From assembly GCF_001050035.1 (NCBI RefSeq), contig NZ_CVTA01000011.1, positions 62,001-126,000 on the forward strand: a stretch of 64,000 nucleotides of DNA. The letters run 5' to 3'. The notes beneath the pieces were generated by a model. It did no database searches and was not told where the DNA came from. It saw only the letters and a program-made list of their open reading frames with translations. Shown in pieces: positions 16,671 through 24,928 of this stretch (the stretch's first letter is position 1; each line of letters begins with the position of its first letter). The translations under genes and the position numbers were made by a program. The DNA is from Mycolicibacterium komanii (GTDB lineage: Bacteria; Actinomycetota; Actinomycetes; Mycobacteriales; Mycobacteriaceae).

Positions 16671-17221
16671 TCCTCGTGATCATGGGGATGGAGGTCCACC
16701 CTTTCGATCGGTTGGCACGCGGGATCGACGAGCTCTCACGGACGGGCGTCGTGGAAGAGGACTTTCTCGTCCAACTCGGTACTTGCACCTACGAGCCGCG
16801 GCACGCACGATTCGTGCGTTTCTTGTCCTTCGGTGACATCCGTGAGGAGATTCGGCGTGCCTCCGTGGTCGTCACCCACGCAGGCGCCGGATCCGCTCTC
16901 CTCTGTATCGACCAGGGCAAGCATCCGGTCGTGGTGCCCCGGCGCCCCGCATACGGAGAACAAGTCGATGAACACCAGCTCCCGTTCGCCGAGAAGCTGA
17001 GCGCGGCGGGCCTGGCGACTGTGGTCAACGAAGTGGAGGAGCTTCCGGCAGCACTCGCCGCGGCGCGCTCAATGCGCGCACCGCCGGAAGCGCTGGGCGG
17101 GGCTACCGAGCTGACCGACTGGCTGAACGCGTACTGGCGCGGCCTTGCCGACGGACGACGGAAGGGGTTCGGGCTCAGCCGCTTTCGCCTCAAGGCCGGC
17201 GAGCGGTCACGTGCGCGATGA
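16667..17221 (+). CDS. Alg13-like glycosyltransferase catalytic subunit (GT28 C-terminal type)
   Basis: This 184-residue protein corresponds to the C-terminal, nucleotide-sugar-binding half of MurG/Alg13 enzymes. It opens VILVIMGMEVHPFDRL, and its donor-binding signature is VVVTHAGAGSALLCIDQGKHPVVVPRRPAYGEQVDEHQ. GGGAGG-type sequence at 16656-16661 precedes the GTG start. It is coupled to the Alg14-like subunit by a four-base overlap. The Lys/Arg-rich C-terminus overlaps the convergent glycosyltransferase gene by 32 bases. Confidence 0.87.
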   Translation: MILVIMGMEVHPFDRLARGIDELSRTGVVEEDFLVQLGTCTYEPRHARFVRFLSFGDIREEIRRASVVVTHAGAGSALLCIDQGKHPVVVPRRPAYGEQVDEHQLPFAEKLSAAGLATVVNEVEELPAALAAARSMRAPPEALGGATELTDWLNAYWRGLADGRRKGFGLSRFRLKAGERSRAR

Positions 17222-18245
17222 CCTCCAAGAGGCGCTGCGCTGCGTGCTCGACGGCGAAGTGTTGCGCGTAATGGCGTGCCGCTTGTGCTCCGGTGCGCGC
17301 CGCGACGACCGGATCGGCCAGATGATCGAACGCGGCGGTGAGCCCGGCCACGTCATCGACACCAATCGGGGCGCAGTCGACCGGTTGATACTCCGGTAGC
17401 GCGCCGGAGGTGGAAACGATGGGCATGACGCCCAGCTGCATCGACAACACTTGAACGCCGCTCTGTGAAGCCCGTCGGTAGTGGACGACCGACCCCTTCG
17501 CGGTAGCGAGCGTGTGTACGACATCGGCGTATCGGTAGCTGCCCTTCTGCCAGCGTGTGTGCTCTGGGAGGTCCCGGGAGTCGAGCCGGCCGGCGCCTAT
17601 GAGAACCAGGTCGTCGCCACGCCAGCCGCCTCCGGCGAGGTGTTGCTGCCATGCTCCGAACACAACGTCCAGGTTCTTGTAAGGATTGAGCCGGCCGGAC
17701 ATCACAAAGTCACGGCGTCGATCCGCAGCCACGAAGGGTGGAACCGAGCCGGGTTCCAGATCGCTGGGCAGCGGCACCGGCCAGACGCGAGATCGCGTGT
17801 TCCCTCTAGCGGCCACGGCATCGGCGACGAATTGGCTGTAGGTGACGGTCGCCGCCGCGCCGGCGTTGAACCGTTCGAAGACCGCACGTTCAAATGCCGG
17901 GAGTTCCTCATCGGGGTCATGCGGACGGTCATCGTGCACGATCTGGATGCGGGGAGCGCTGCCGGCGAGCGCGATCCAGCGCGGATCGCGTATAAGTTCG
18001 GTGATCACCACGTCGGGTCGGTACTCACCGACGCGGCGCCAGGCCTTCACGGTGGGGAGCCACGTTGCCGCCGTCTTGAACCGAGGGTCGAGCACCAGCT
18101 CGTAGTCGCGCGCGGCATCGGATTCCGGATGACGATCGGAGGTCACCAGAAGCACGTCGGCGCCGGCACTGCGCAGCGCCTCGGCCTGCACCCGCGCCAA
18201 TGGCCGCATCCATGGCGAAAGCCATAATATGCGAGGCGAATTCAC
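17190..18245 (-). CDS. GT-B glycosyltransferase (GT4-like, divergent)
   Basis: The 351-residue protein starts at a GTG overlapping the stop of the upstream two-domain glycosyltransferase. It begins SPRILWLSPWMRPLARVQAEAL, and its C-terminal half reads FVMSGRLNPYKNLDVVFGAWQ, then SQSGVQVLSMQLGVMPIVSTSGALPEY. That is a GT-B donor domain, but the GT4 E-x7-E motif is altered (SGVQVLSMQLG), so sugar retention chemistry and activity are less certain. It lies on the inner membrane face by role. A longer frame to 18593 runs entirely inside the neighbouring gene and is discarded. Confidence 0.8.
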   Translation of the reverse strand: MNSPRILWLSPWMRPLARVQAEALRSAGADVLLVTSDRHPESDAARDYELVLDPRFKTAATWLPTVKAWRRVGEYRPDVVITELIRDPRWIALAGSAPRIQIVHDDRPHDPDEELPAFERAVFERFNAGAAATVTYSQFVADAVAARGNTRSRVWPVPLPSDLEPGSVPPFVAADRRRDFVMSGRLNPYKNLDVVFGAWQQHLAGGGWRGDDLVLIGAGRLDSRDLPEHTRWQKGSYRYADVVHTLATAKGSVVHYRRASQSGVQVLSMQLGVMPIVSTSGALPEYQPVDCAPIGVDDVAGLTAAFDHLADPVVAARTGAQAARHYAQHFAVEHAAQRLLEVIAHVTARRP

Positions 18246-20230
18246 AGGACAGCCTGGATCGCGTCGACGTAGGCGTCCGTCATGGCTTGCACCGTGTAGT
18301 GCGTGCGCATGCGGTGGTAGCCGCGCTCTCCCATTCCTGCCAGCGCTGCCGGATCCCGCAGGATCCCGGCTAGTCGGTTCCGCCACCCAGACACCGAAAC
18401 CGGTTCGACAAGGTATCCGGCCTTGCCGAAATCCAACATCTCGGGAACTGCACAGACAGCCGATGCCGCAACGGGAACTTTGCGCGCCATCGCCTCCAGA
18501 ATGACCAGTGGGAACGCTTCGGAACGGCTCGGGACGCAAAGCAGGTCCGCGTCGGCCAGTGCCGGCCCCGGCCCGGGGGACCACCCGCGCCAAAGCACCC
18601 GATCGCGCAGCGGGTCAGGCGTGCGGGCCTCGAGCATGTCTCGATCGGGACCGTCTCCGTATATAGATAGCCGCCAAGGCATGTCGGTGATCTGACTGAG
18701 CGCCTCGATCAGCACGTGCGGGTTCTTGTGTTCGACGATGCGCGAGAGCATGACGAGATGCGTCGGCTCGTCCTCGTTCCTGATTCGCGTCGGCGGGTCG
18801 TCTACCAAGGGAACACCATTGGGGGCCACGAAATAAGGCCCCCGCAACCGATGCTGTGCGATCAGCATCTCCCAATGCCGATGCGCCAGCACGATGAAAC
18901 CGTCTGCGCGGCTCATCGCAGCCGTCAGCGCTCGGGAGTAAATGGGTCCGTCCTCCACTGGAGGAACATGCGCCGCGACGAGCCAGCGCCGGTCGGGCGA
19001 GCCCGCCCGCCATAAGGTTCCGAATCCCGTCTCGGTATTGGTGTCACCGCTGACTAGGACCGCCGGTCCCGCTGGGATGTCGAGTACGGGTGCCCACCAG
19101 GGCTGCCGGACCACCCGCACCGTCGGAGGAATCTCGTTGAGAACCGGGCCGAAGCGCTGAACGCAGACGACGGTGACGCGGTAACCGCGGCGGTCCAATT
19201 CTGTAGCTAGCAGTGCCTTCTGGCGTTCTGCACCGCCGTAGACGAGGCGATTGGTGATAATGACCACCGCAGGAAGGTCATTACGCTTAGTCGCAGTCGC
19301 GGGCCTTCGCCGTGCGGGTCTCGGCCTTCGCAGCCGGTCGGCCAGGCTAGTACCGGCCAGATACAGGTCGGCCTGCCGGACGCCTTGGTGATGTTCGATC
19401 AACAGCGCCGTGTTGGTCCGCTCTAGATCTCGCACGCGGGCCTCTTCGTCAGAACCGACTTGCCGGTTGCCGTTCTCGCCGACGGAGATGTCATGCTCGA
19501 CTCCAGGTTCAGCGGCGAGCTTGATCCGCCAGCCCGCGGTGCGGGCGCGACATTGCCAGTCGGCTGTCTCTCCGCAACCGGAGAACTCTTCATCGAAGTC
19601 GCCTACGGCGTTCCACGCCGCGCGGTTGATCGCCAAACATGGGCTGTCCAAATATCCGTCGACGTCTTGCGACTCAGATGGCCGACACGTATACGACGTT
19701 GAGACATACTTGCTGAGCATCGATTCGGGGCGGCCGACCGGGGCAAGCAGCGACCGTATCAGCGACGGACGGCGTGCGATGCGCAGACTAGGCCGGTCGG
19801 GAGTGGTCTTGGTATAGATCAGCGGTGAGACGGCGGCGGTATGAGGTTCCCGAACCAAGCGCCGAGTTCGGTGCAATGGTCCGGCGATTCGGCTGTCCGT
19901 GCGCAACAGCAGTAGGTCGGCATCACGCGGTGCTCGCTCAACGAGCGCGTTGAATGCCGCCGCGAAATTGGAATGCGCTGAGCCGGGAACCCAGTGAACC
20001 GCCGGGAACCGGAGCATCAGCTCGTGGTGACTCCAGTACTGGTCGTCGGCATCTACATAGACGAAGACCGGCAGGTCTGGCAAGTGTTCGGCGACGCTGA
20101 CTAGGCACATCTCGAGCTCGTCGTGACCTGGTTGCGCCACGATCATAATGGCGAGGGGGCGAACCTCCGGAAGGTCGTGCGAGCCGTACGAGGGGGGCTT
20201 CAAATATGCCCGATCGGGCGCACCCTTCAT
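18242..20230 (-). CDS. Two-domain GT2-GT4 glycosyltransferase fusion
   Basis: The 662-residue protein joins two enzymes. Residues about 20-280 form a GT-A domain: YVDADDQYWSHHE, LLLLRTDSR as the metal-binding region, FDEEFSGCGETADWQCRA as the GT2 ED-type acceptor motif. After a basic Arg/Pro linker near 325-345, residues about 350-660 are GT4: ITNRLVYGGAERQK, VMLSRIVEHKNPHVLIEAL, CVPSRSEAFPLVILEAMARKVPVAAS with the E-x7-E motif. One polypeptide could therefore add two consecutive sugars. The ATG at 20230 overlaps the flippase stop (ATGA); upstream in-frame sequence lies inside the flippase gene. Confidence 0.87.
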   Translation of the reverse strand: MKGAPDRAYLKPPSYGSHDLPEVRPLAIMIVAQPGHDELEMCLVSVAEHLPDLPVFVYVDADDQYWSHHELMLRFPAVHWVPGSAHSNFAAAFNALVERAPRDADLLLLRTDSRIAGPLHRTRRLVREPHTAAVSPLIYTKTTPDRPSLRIARRPSLIRSLLAPVGRPESMLSKYVSTSYTCRPSESQDVDGYLDSPCLAINRAAWNAVGDFDEEFSGCGETADWQCRARTAGWRIKLAAEPGVEHDISVGENGNRQVGSDEEARVRDLERTNTALLIEHHQGVRQADLYLAGTSLADRLRRPRPARRRPATATKRNDLPAVVIITNRLVYGGAERQKALLATELDRRGYRVTVVCVQRFGPVLNEIPPTVRVVRQPWWAPVLDIPAGPAVLVSGDTNTETGFGTLWRAGSPDRRWLVAAHVPPVEDGPIYSRALTAAMSRADGFIVLAHRHWEMLIAQHRLRGPYFVAPNGVPLVDDPPTRIRNEDEPTHLVMLSRIVEHKNPHVLIEALSQITDMPWRLSIYGDGPDRDMLEARTPDPLRDRVLWRGWSPGPGPALADADLLCVPSRSEAFPLVILEAMARKVPVAASAVCAVPEMLDFGKAGYLVEPVSVSGWRNRLAGILRDPAALAGMGERGYHRMRTHYTVQAMTDAYVDAIQAVL

Positions 20231-21690
20231 GTGATCGCCTGCTTTCCTCGGAACGAAGCAAGGTCCGACCACCTGAGGGGCCCCACCAGCGCGCTGACCG
20301 CCAGGTACACCGCAGCCGCGCCGGTAAGAATCACGACAACGTGAAGGCCTGAGAGCGCCAGGACCACGGCAGCACTGGCACCGGTGGGTATCAGCAGCCG
20401 CAGGAGAAACAACAGTGGCGTACGGTAGCCGCATCGACGGCGCAGCCGCCAGGTTGAGATCGTCATGTGAAACACCTCGGTGCACACCAGCGAAACACCG
20501 GCACCGACAGCGCCGAACCGACTGGCGAGCGCAATGTTGATACCGATGTTGAGCGCCAATGTCGCCAAAGTTAGCCACAACAGGACCCGTTGTTGATGAG
20601 ACGCAATCAAGCCCTGCCCAAGTGTGCTGCTGATGAACCGCATCCCCGCAGCGACGAAAAGCAAAGCCAGCGTAGGCGTCCCACGATCGACGAACGCGAC
20701 GTCACCGAACAACGCGATCAGCGGTTCGGCCAGAAGAACGCCGATGACTGAGATCGGCAGGGCGACGAAGGCCATGACCTCGACGCTGCGGCGCAAAAAG
20801 CCGGCGAACGCGTCGATGCTACGTGCGAACAATCCCGTGGCCGTCGCCAGGGTGGAACTGTGGAATACCAGGGGCACCGCGATCGTGCTCCACGCGATTG
20901 TGAAGGCCAGTCGGTAGACGCCGACCTCGAAGTCGGAGGAGAGCAGCGAGAGGATCACTCCGTCGACGTTGGAATACAACAACCCGGCAACCAGAAAGGC
21001 GGTCAGCGGCAGGCTTTCCCGTAACAGATCGAGGGCCTCCCGACGGGCGAAGACAGGCCGCACAGAAACGTGACGCATGGCTGCATAGCCCTGGATCAAC
21101 AGCTGCAGAAGGGGTGGTACCAGTTGTGCGACGGCGAACCAGATGAGATCGGCGTGCATGGCCACCAGGCAGGCCACCGTGATCAACGTGCCCACTCGGC
21201 CCGCGACATCCGAGATCGCCACTGCGGTGAATCGGACGGTAGCCAAGAAGACGGGCTCGAACCTGGTGACCATCGTCTGTAGCAGTAGTCCGCCCGACAA
21301 CACGACCAGCATCACTTGTACGTTTCGTTCGTCGTAGACGAGTAGCCCCGAAACTGCCGCCACCGCGGCGAGTGGGACGCAATATATAAGGGCCATCCCA
21401 CTGTTGACCCGCACGAGGCGTTCGAGATCACCGCGACCGGAGGTCACACGACGGACGATTACGGTGGCGAGCCCGAGATGGGCCAGGCTCGTCCACATAG
21501 CGATGAAAACGACCGCGATTGAGAGTTGGCCGTAAAACTCGGGTCCCAAATAGCGTGCGGTCATAGCCACCGAGAACATGCTCGCCAGCAATCCCAGCAC
21601 TCGGCAGATCAACTGAATCGAGAAAGCATGCGCAATCCGGCCTAGCGGCACAGGATGTGGGGCCACGTCATCCACGGGCGGCTCAGTCAT
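20227..21690 (-). CDS. Wzx-type polysaccharide flippase (MOP superfamily)
   Basis: The ATG at 21690 gives 487 residues with about twelve to fourteen hydrophobic helices starting near residue 20. Family features include VAMTARYLGPEFYGQLSIAVVF and LPLTAFLVAGLLYSNVDGVILSLLSSDFEVGVYRLAFTIAW, a typical Polysacc_synt pattern. It should translocate the lipid-linked repeat unit to the outer face for the Wzy-like protein. It is first in a three-gene coupled operon with the two following glycosyltransferases. The long in-frame stretch upstream to 22044 is low-complexity and crosses the divergent promoter region. Confidence 0.88.
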   Translation of the reverse strand: MTEPPVDDVAPHPVPLGRIAHAFSIQLICRVLGLLASMFSVAMTARYLGPEFYGQLSIAVVFIAMWTSLAHLGLATVIVRRVTSGRGDLERLVRVNSGMALIYCVPLAAVAAVSGLLVYDERNVQVMLVVLSGGLLLQTMVTRFEPVFLATVRFTAVAISDVAGRVGTLITVACLVAMHADLIWFAVAQLVPPLLQLLIQGYAAMRHVSVRPVFARREALDLLRESLPLTAFLVAGLLYSNVDGVILSLLSSDFEVGVYRLAFTIAWSTIAVPLVFHSSTLATATGLFARSIDAFAGFLRRSVEVMAFVALPISVIGVLLAEPLIALFGDVAFVDRGTPTLALLFVAAGMRFISSTLGQGLIASHQQRVLLWLTLATLALNIGINIALASRFGAVGAGVSLVCTEVFHMTISTWRLRRRCGYRTPLLFLLRLLIPTGASAAVVLALSGLHVVVILTGAAAVYLAVSALVGPLRWSDLASFRGKQAIT

Positions 21691-21830
21691 GGGTTGCGGA
21701 CACGCCGATCGCTCCGTGGCTCGTCGACAATTCTTGACGGTCTTGGCGAGAGATCGGGAAGGGCCCCGATGCACCGAACCAGAACTATGACAGATCAATC
21801 TGAACGTTACCCGAAGAACGCACGCGAAGA
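21691..21830. promoter_or_regulatory. Divergent promoter region, flippase operon / BcsB-like gene
   Basis: These 140 bases separate the flippase operon (minus strand) from the BcsB-like gene (plus strand), so they should drive both. The half nearest the BcsB-like gene (about 21781-21830) is AT-richer than its surroundings. I could not identify well-spaced -35 and -10 hexamers with confidence. Confidence 0.35.
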
Positions 21831-23852
21831 ATGCATACTGTTGCCGTGACTCTCCGGAAATGGATGGAATCGTTCGTCGCGATGGTGGCAGCCGCAGGCG
21901 TCCTCGTTGTGACTGCCCCGCCATCCCATGGTCAACCTGGTGACGAGGGTGCGGCTGCCGAGCCACCGGTCGTGCCGTTGACCGTTTCTCTGGCTGATCT
22001 CGGAGTCCCCTCGCCTCTGGCGTTCTACGGAGAAGTTTCCTCACAGAAGGTCACGCTGCCGATCCCGCGAGGACTCACACCGACCGCGATCAATGCAGGG
22101 GTGGAACTACCTATCAATCTGCAGTCGGGCTCGCTGACCGTGATGCAGGGAGAGCGCACCCTAGGGCGTGTCGACCTCGCGCCCTCAGATCAACCGCCGG
22201 TGGAGATCCCGCTTGCTGGAGCGGAAGTGATCAACGACTCGGTGTCCGTGACGCTCTATTCGTATCTGCTGCCGCTGGATCGGCTCTGCTTCCGGGCCGA
22301 GAGCCCGTTGCGTCTGGTCAACGGAGTCGTCAGCTACACCGGTGTCGAACAACCGCCCGACACAGTGGCTCAGTTCCTGCCGCCGGTCCTGCGAAAGCTG
22401 AGTGTTTTCCTGCCGCAATCACCTTCGTTGGCGGAATCCGAGGCCGCAATTCAGCTGGCTAGTTCCGTGATCGCCCAGTACGGAAGTCAACGTCCTGAAG
22501 TTTCGATCGTCCCGTTGAATAGCGGCCAGACGGTGCCGCCAGGGCCGTCGCAGCCACAGGAACGGCAGGTCGTCATCAAGGAAGGACCTAACGCTGGCCT
22601 GACATTGCAGGGCGCTCCCGACGCGCCATGGTTGCTGATTTCGGGACCTTTGGGACAGGCCGGCAAGGAGGAGATCGCGCTGCTTTTCAGCGACCTGTCG
22701 CAGGTCGCCCTCTCGAAGAAGGCCGCCGTCGACTCCCTCTCGATCAATCGACAGTTCCCGGGCAGCACCGCGACTCTGCGCGAATTGGCCCAACCCTTCT
22801 TCAACGCAACTTCGTTGGAGCCGCAAGTATCGATCGCGATCGACCAAACGCGGTTCGGCAGACCGATCCATGATGTGCGTATCGGACTCAAGGGCTCCTA
22901 CAGTCCGGTGCCATCGGACGCCGGCGGGCAAATCGTCGTCTCGGTCGGAGATGAGGTCATCGACCGTTGGGCGGCGGACGGACAAGGGAAAATCGATCGC
23001 TCGGTCACGGTGCCGGACCGGCTCTTGCAGCGCTACACCACCGTCCGTGTGACGCTGAATGACTCGGAAAACGCGGGACGTTGTGGGGACTTCTACTCGG
23101 CCGGACCCGAAGATCGGCAACTCTCGCTGACGATTGACGGTGACACGGTGGTGCAGAGCAAACCCGCCGCGCCTCCCGTCCCGGGCGGATTTCAATCGAT
23201 GCCCCAAGCGTTGATGCCTCACGTCCAGGTAGGCATCAAGGCCGGCTCGTTCGCCGACACCGTCCGTGCGGCGGATATCCTGGTCGGCCTACAGAGGCGT
23301 ACGAGTGCCACTCCACTGGACGTCACGGTCTCTAGCGTGGAACAGGCGATTCAATCGTCGGGTCCTGCGATCGTGATTGCTGCCGACGGCTGGAAAAACT
23401 CGGACGTCGTCTTGCCGGTTTCGGCGGCAGACACTGGACCCATCACCTTCAACGGCATCGATATCGCCGGGAAGCCCGCAACGCTCACGCTGGACCCGAC
23501 ACTCCGGTTCGGGTCGCTTCAGACGGTATTCAACAACGGGCGTTCGATATTGGTGGCGACGTCCAACGGTGCGGCAGACCAACTCGACGCCCTCCTGAGA
23601 TATCTCAGCGTCGATCAACGGTGGCAGAACTTGCGGGGCGTCGCAGCCGTCTCGGTAGCCGGGCATGACCCGGTGGCGATCGACCTCGAATCCCCGCCCG
23701 CCGCCGATCCCGTAGCGTCCACGAAAAACCTGACGGACAAGGTCTCGCCGAAGTGGCTCGCCGCGGGTTTGTTGGTGATCCTCGGCGCGGGTCTCGCCAT
23801 CGCGATCTACCGTCGCCGCGGCAGGCGCCGGGTGCGGGTCTCTAGGCACTAG
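21831..23852 (+). CDS. Large exported, C-terminally anchored protein resembling BcsB
   Basis: The 673-residue product has an N-terminal signal segment (about 11-35, ending near APPSHGQ). A long extracytoplasmic beta-rich body follows, then one C-terminal helix (about 640-660) and an Arg-rich cytoplasmic tail. This topology, the order of beta domains and segments such as RQLSLTIDGDTVV and ALMPHVQVGIKAG resemble BcsB, the cellulose-synthase partner that guides the emerging glycan. No BcsA-like synthase was found in the window. It could instead support or bind the island's Wzy-made polymer. A GTG at 21846 is an alternative start. Confidence 0.62.
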   Translation: MHTVAVTLRKWMESFVAMVAAAGVLVVTAPPSHGQPGDEGAAAEPPVVPLTVSLADLGVPSPLAFYGEVSSQKVTLPIPRGLTPTAINAGVELPINLQSGSLTVMQGERTLGRVDLAPSDQPPVEIPLAGAEVINDSVSVTLYSYLLPLDRLCFRAESPLRLVNGVVSYTGVEQPPDTVAQFLPPVLRKLSVFLPQSPSLAESEAAIQLASSVIAQYGSQRPEVSIVPLNSGQTVPPGPSQPQERQVVIKEGPNAGLTLQGAPDAPWLLISGPLGQAGKEEIALLFSDLSQVALSKKAAVDSLSINRQFPGSTATLRELAQPFFNATSLEPQVSIAIDQTRFGRPIHDVRIGLKGSYSPVPSDAGGQIVVSVGDEVIDRWAADGQGKIDRSVTVPDRLLQRYTTVRVTLNDSENAGRCGDFYSAGPEDRQLSLTIDGDTVVQSKPAAPPVPGGFQSMPQALMPHVQVGIKAGSFADTVRAADILVGLQRRTSATPLDVTVSSVEQAIQSSGPAIVIAADGWKNSDVVLPVSAADTGPITFNGIDIAGKPATLTLDPTLRFGSLQTVFNNGRSILVATSNGAADQLDALLRYLSVDQRWQNLRGVAAVSVAGHDPVAIDLESPPAADPVASTKNLTDKVSPKWLAAGLLVILGAGLAIAIYRRRGRRRVRVSRH

Positions 23853-23861
23853 GGAGGATCG

Positions 23862-23888
23862 ATGCCGTACCTGGCCCGTCCACGATGA
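23862..23888 (+). CDS. Possible eight-codon leader peptide before the epimerase
   Basis: GGGAGG at 23852-23857, which overlaps the stop of the BcsB-like gene, has ideal spacing to an ATG at 23862. That frame encodes MPYLARPR and stops at a TGA lying inside the ATGATG start of the epimerase. The epimerase itself has no equally good site. The small frame may couple translation of the epimerase to that of the upstream gene, or the start may simply be misplaced. Confidence 0.35.
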   Translation: MPYLARPR

Positions 23889-24859
23889 TGACCCACAACG
23901 ATGCCGTATTGGTCACCGGCAGTGCAGGTTTCATCGGTGGAGCGCTGGTGTCGCACCTTCGCGAGGCCGGGCGCCAGGTCGTGGGTCTCGACCGTGCCGC
24001 GAAACCGGCCGCCGACTCGTTACGGCTCGAACTGACCACACTCCGGCCGGAGGAACTGCCCCTGCCCTGCCCGCCCACGATCGTGCACCTCGCCGCGCTC
24101 TCGAAGGAACCGGGCTACCCATGGCGGGACTACTTCGCCAACAACGCAGAGGCCACCCGTCGACTGTGCCGCGTCGCAGACCAAGCGGGAGTGCAGAACA
24201 TCGTCTTCACCAGTTCCATGATGGTCTTCGCCGCCGGGCCATGGCGGCGCTCGGAAAGCGATTTCGGCGATGCCGACACGGCCTACGGGTGCAGCAAGCT
24301 GCAGGCCGAGGAAATTCTGCGGACATGGCAGGCCGAGAAGCCCGGACGTCGTCTGCGCATCGTCCGGCCGGGCGTGGTCTTCGGCCCTGGAGACCAGGGC
24401 AACATGCGACGTCTGATCCACGGGTTGAGTAGTCGGCGGTTCGCCTACATCGGCCGCAGCGATACCGTGAAAAGCTGCATCTATTTACAGGACATGGTCC
24501 GTCTCCTGGTTCGCCTCATTGACGACGACGGACCGCACGACACCTACCACGCCGTGTATCCGCAGCCGACCACGATCCGCGACCATGTGGACGCCATCAA
24601 CCAGGCCTGGGGCTGGCAGCACCGACCGCCGACGGTGCCATACCGACTTGCCCTGGCCGCTGCGGCCCCCTTCGCCGTGGTCGACCCTGCTGGCAGGCGG
24701 TTCGGCCTACATCCGAGGCGCGTCCAGAAGCTGTATCTCGATACGAACATCAGCTCCGACCGGCTTGGCGACATCGGTTTCACCCAGCAGTACTCGCTGC
24801 GTGAGGCCTTTGCCGACTGGCGTCAGGAGTGTGGCGGCGGACTCCCGCCAGGCTTGTGA
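23885..24859 (+). CDS. NAD-dependent epimerase/dehydratase (extended SDR) 2
   Basis: The 324-residue protein has the nucleotide-binding motif VLVTGSAGFIGGAL near residues 8-21. It also has FTSSMMVFAAG carrying the catalytic Ser region, and YGCSK with the Tyr/Lys pair. This is the pattern of UDP-sugar 4-epimerases and dehydratases. Later family elements include VRPGVVFGPGDQGNM and a short C-terminal substrate domain. It is the last gene of the island, 69 bases before pta, and probably supplies a nucleotide sugar. Adjacent ATG codons at 23885 and 23888 are both possible starts. Confidence 0.87.
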   Translation: MMTHNDAVLVTGSAGFIGGALVSHLREAGRQVVGLDRAAKPAADSLRLELTTLRPEELPLPCPPTIVHLAALSKEPGYPWRDYFANNAEATRRLCRVADQAGVQNIVFTSSMMVFAAGPWRRSESDFGDADTAYGCSKLQAEEILRTWQAEKPGRRLRIVRPGVVFGPGDQGNMRRLIHGLSSRRFAYIGRSDTVKSCIYLQDMVRLLVRLIDDDGPHDTYHAVYPQPTTIRDHVDAINQAWGWQHRPPTVPYRLALAAAAPFAVVDPAGRRFGLHPRRVQKLYLDTNISSDRLGDIGFTQQYSLREAFADWRQECGGGLPPGL

Positions 24860-24928
24860 TGGACGCTCCGAGCAGCGAACCGGCGCGGATATCTGGTTTG
24901 ACGGCGCATCGTAGGTAAAGCTGGTCTG

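Larger units (their letters stand above)
3143..24928. other. Exopolysaccharide-type gene island between fgd1 and pta
   Basis: About 21.8 kb separates fgd1 plus the EEP gene from pta; in M. tuberculosis Rv0407 (fgd1) and Rv0408 (pta) are adjacent. The interval holds sixteen genes in several opposing operons. Almost all belong to sugar-nucleotide modification, glycosyl transfer, polymerisation, flipping or surface glycan handling. By eye the genes at the left end use A/T-ending codons more often than fgd1 or pta. I saw no integrase, transposase, tRNA or clear direct repeats at the edges, so the mode of acquisition is unknown. The boundaries are approximate. Confidence 0.75.

Noticed and set aside
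18246..18593. N-terminal extension of the glycosyltransferase ending at 17190
   Set aside because: The extra 116 codons lie wholly inside the upstream two-domain glycosyltransferase and are Arg/Gly-rich; the GTGA overlap start is typical.
3143..24928. Prophage or transposon as the carrier of the island
   Set aside because: No integrase, transposase, terminal inverted repeats, tRNA target or phage structural genes were seen.
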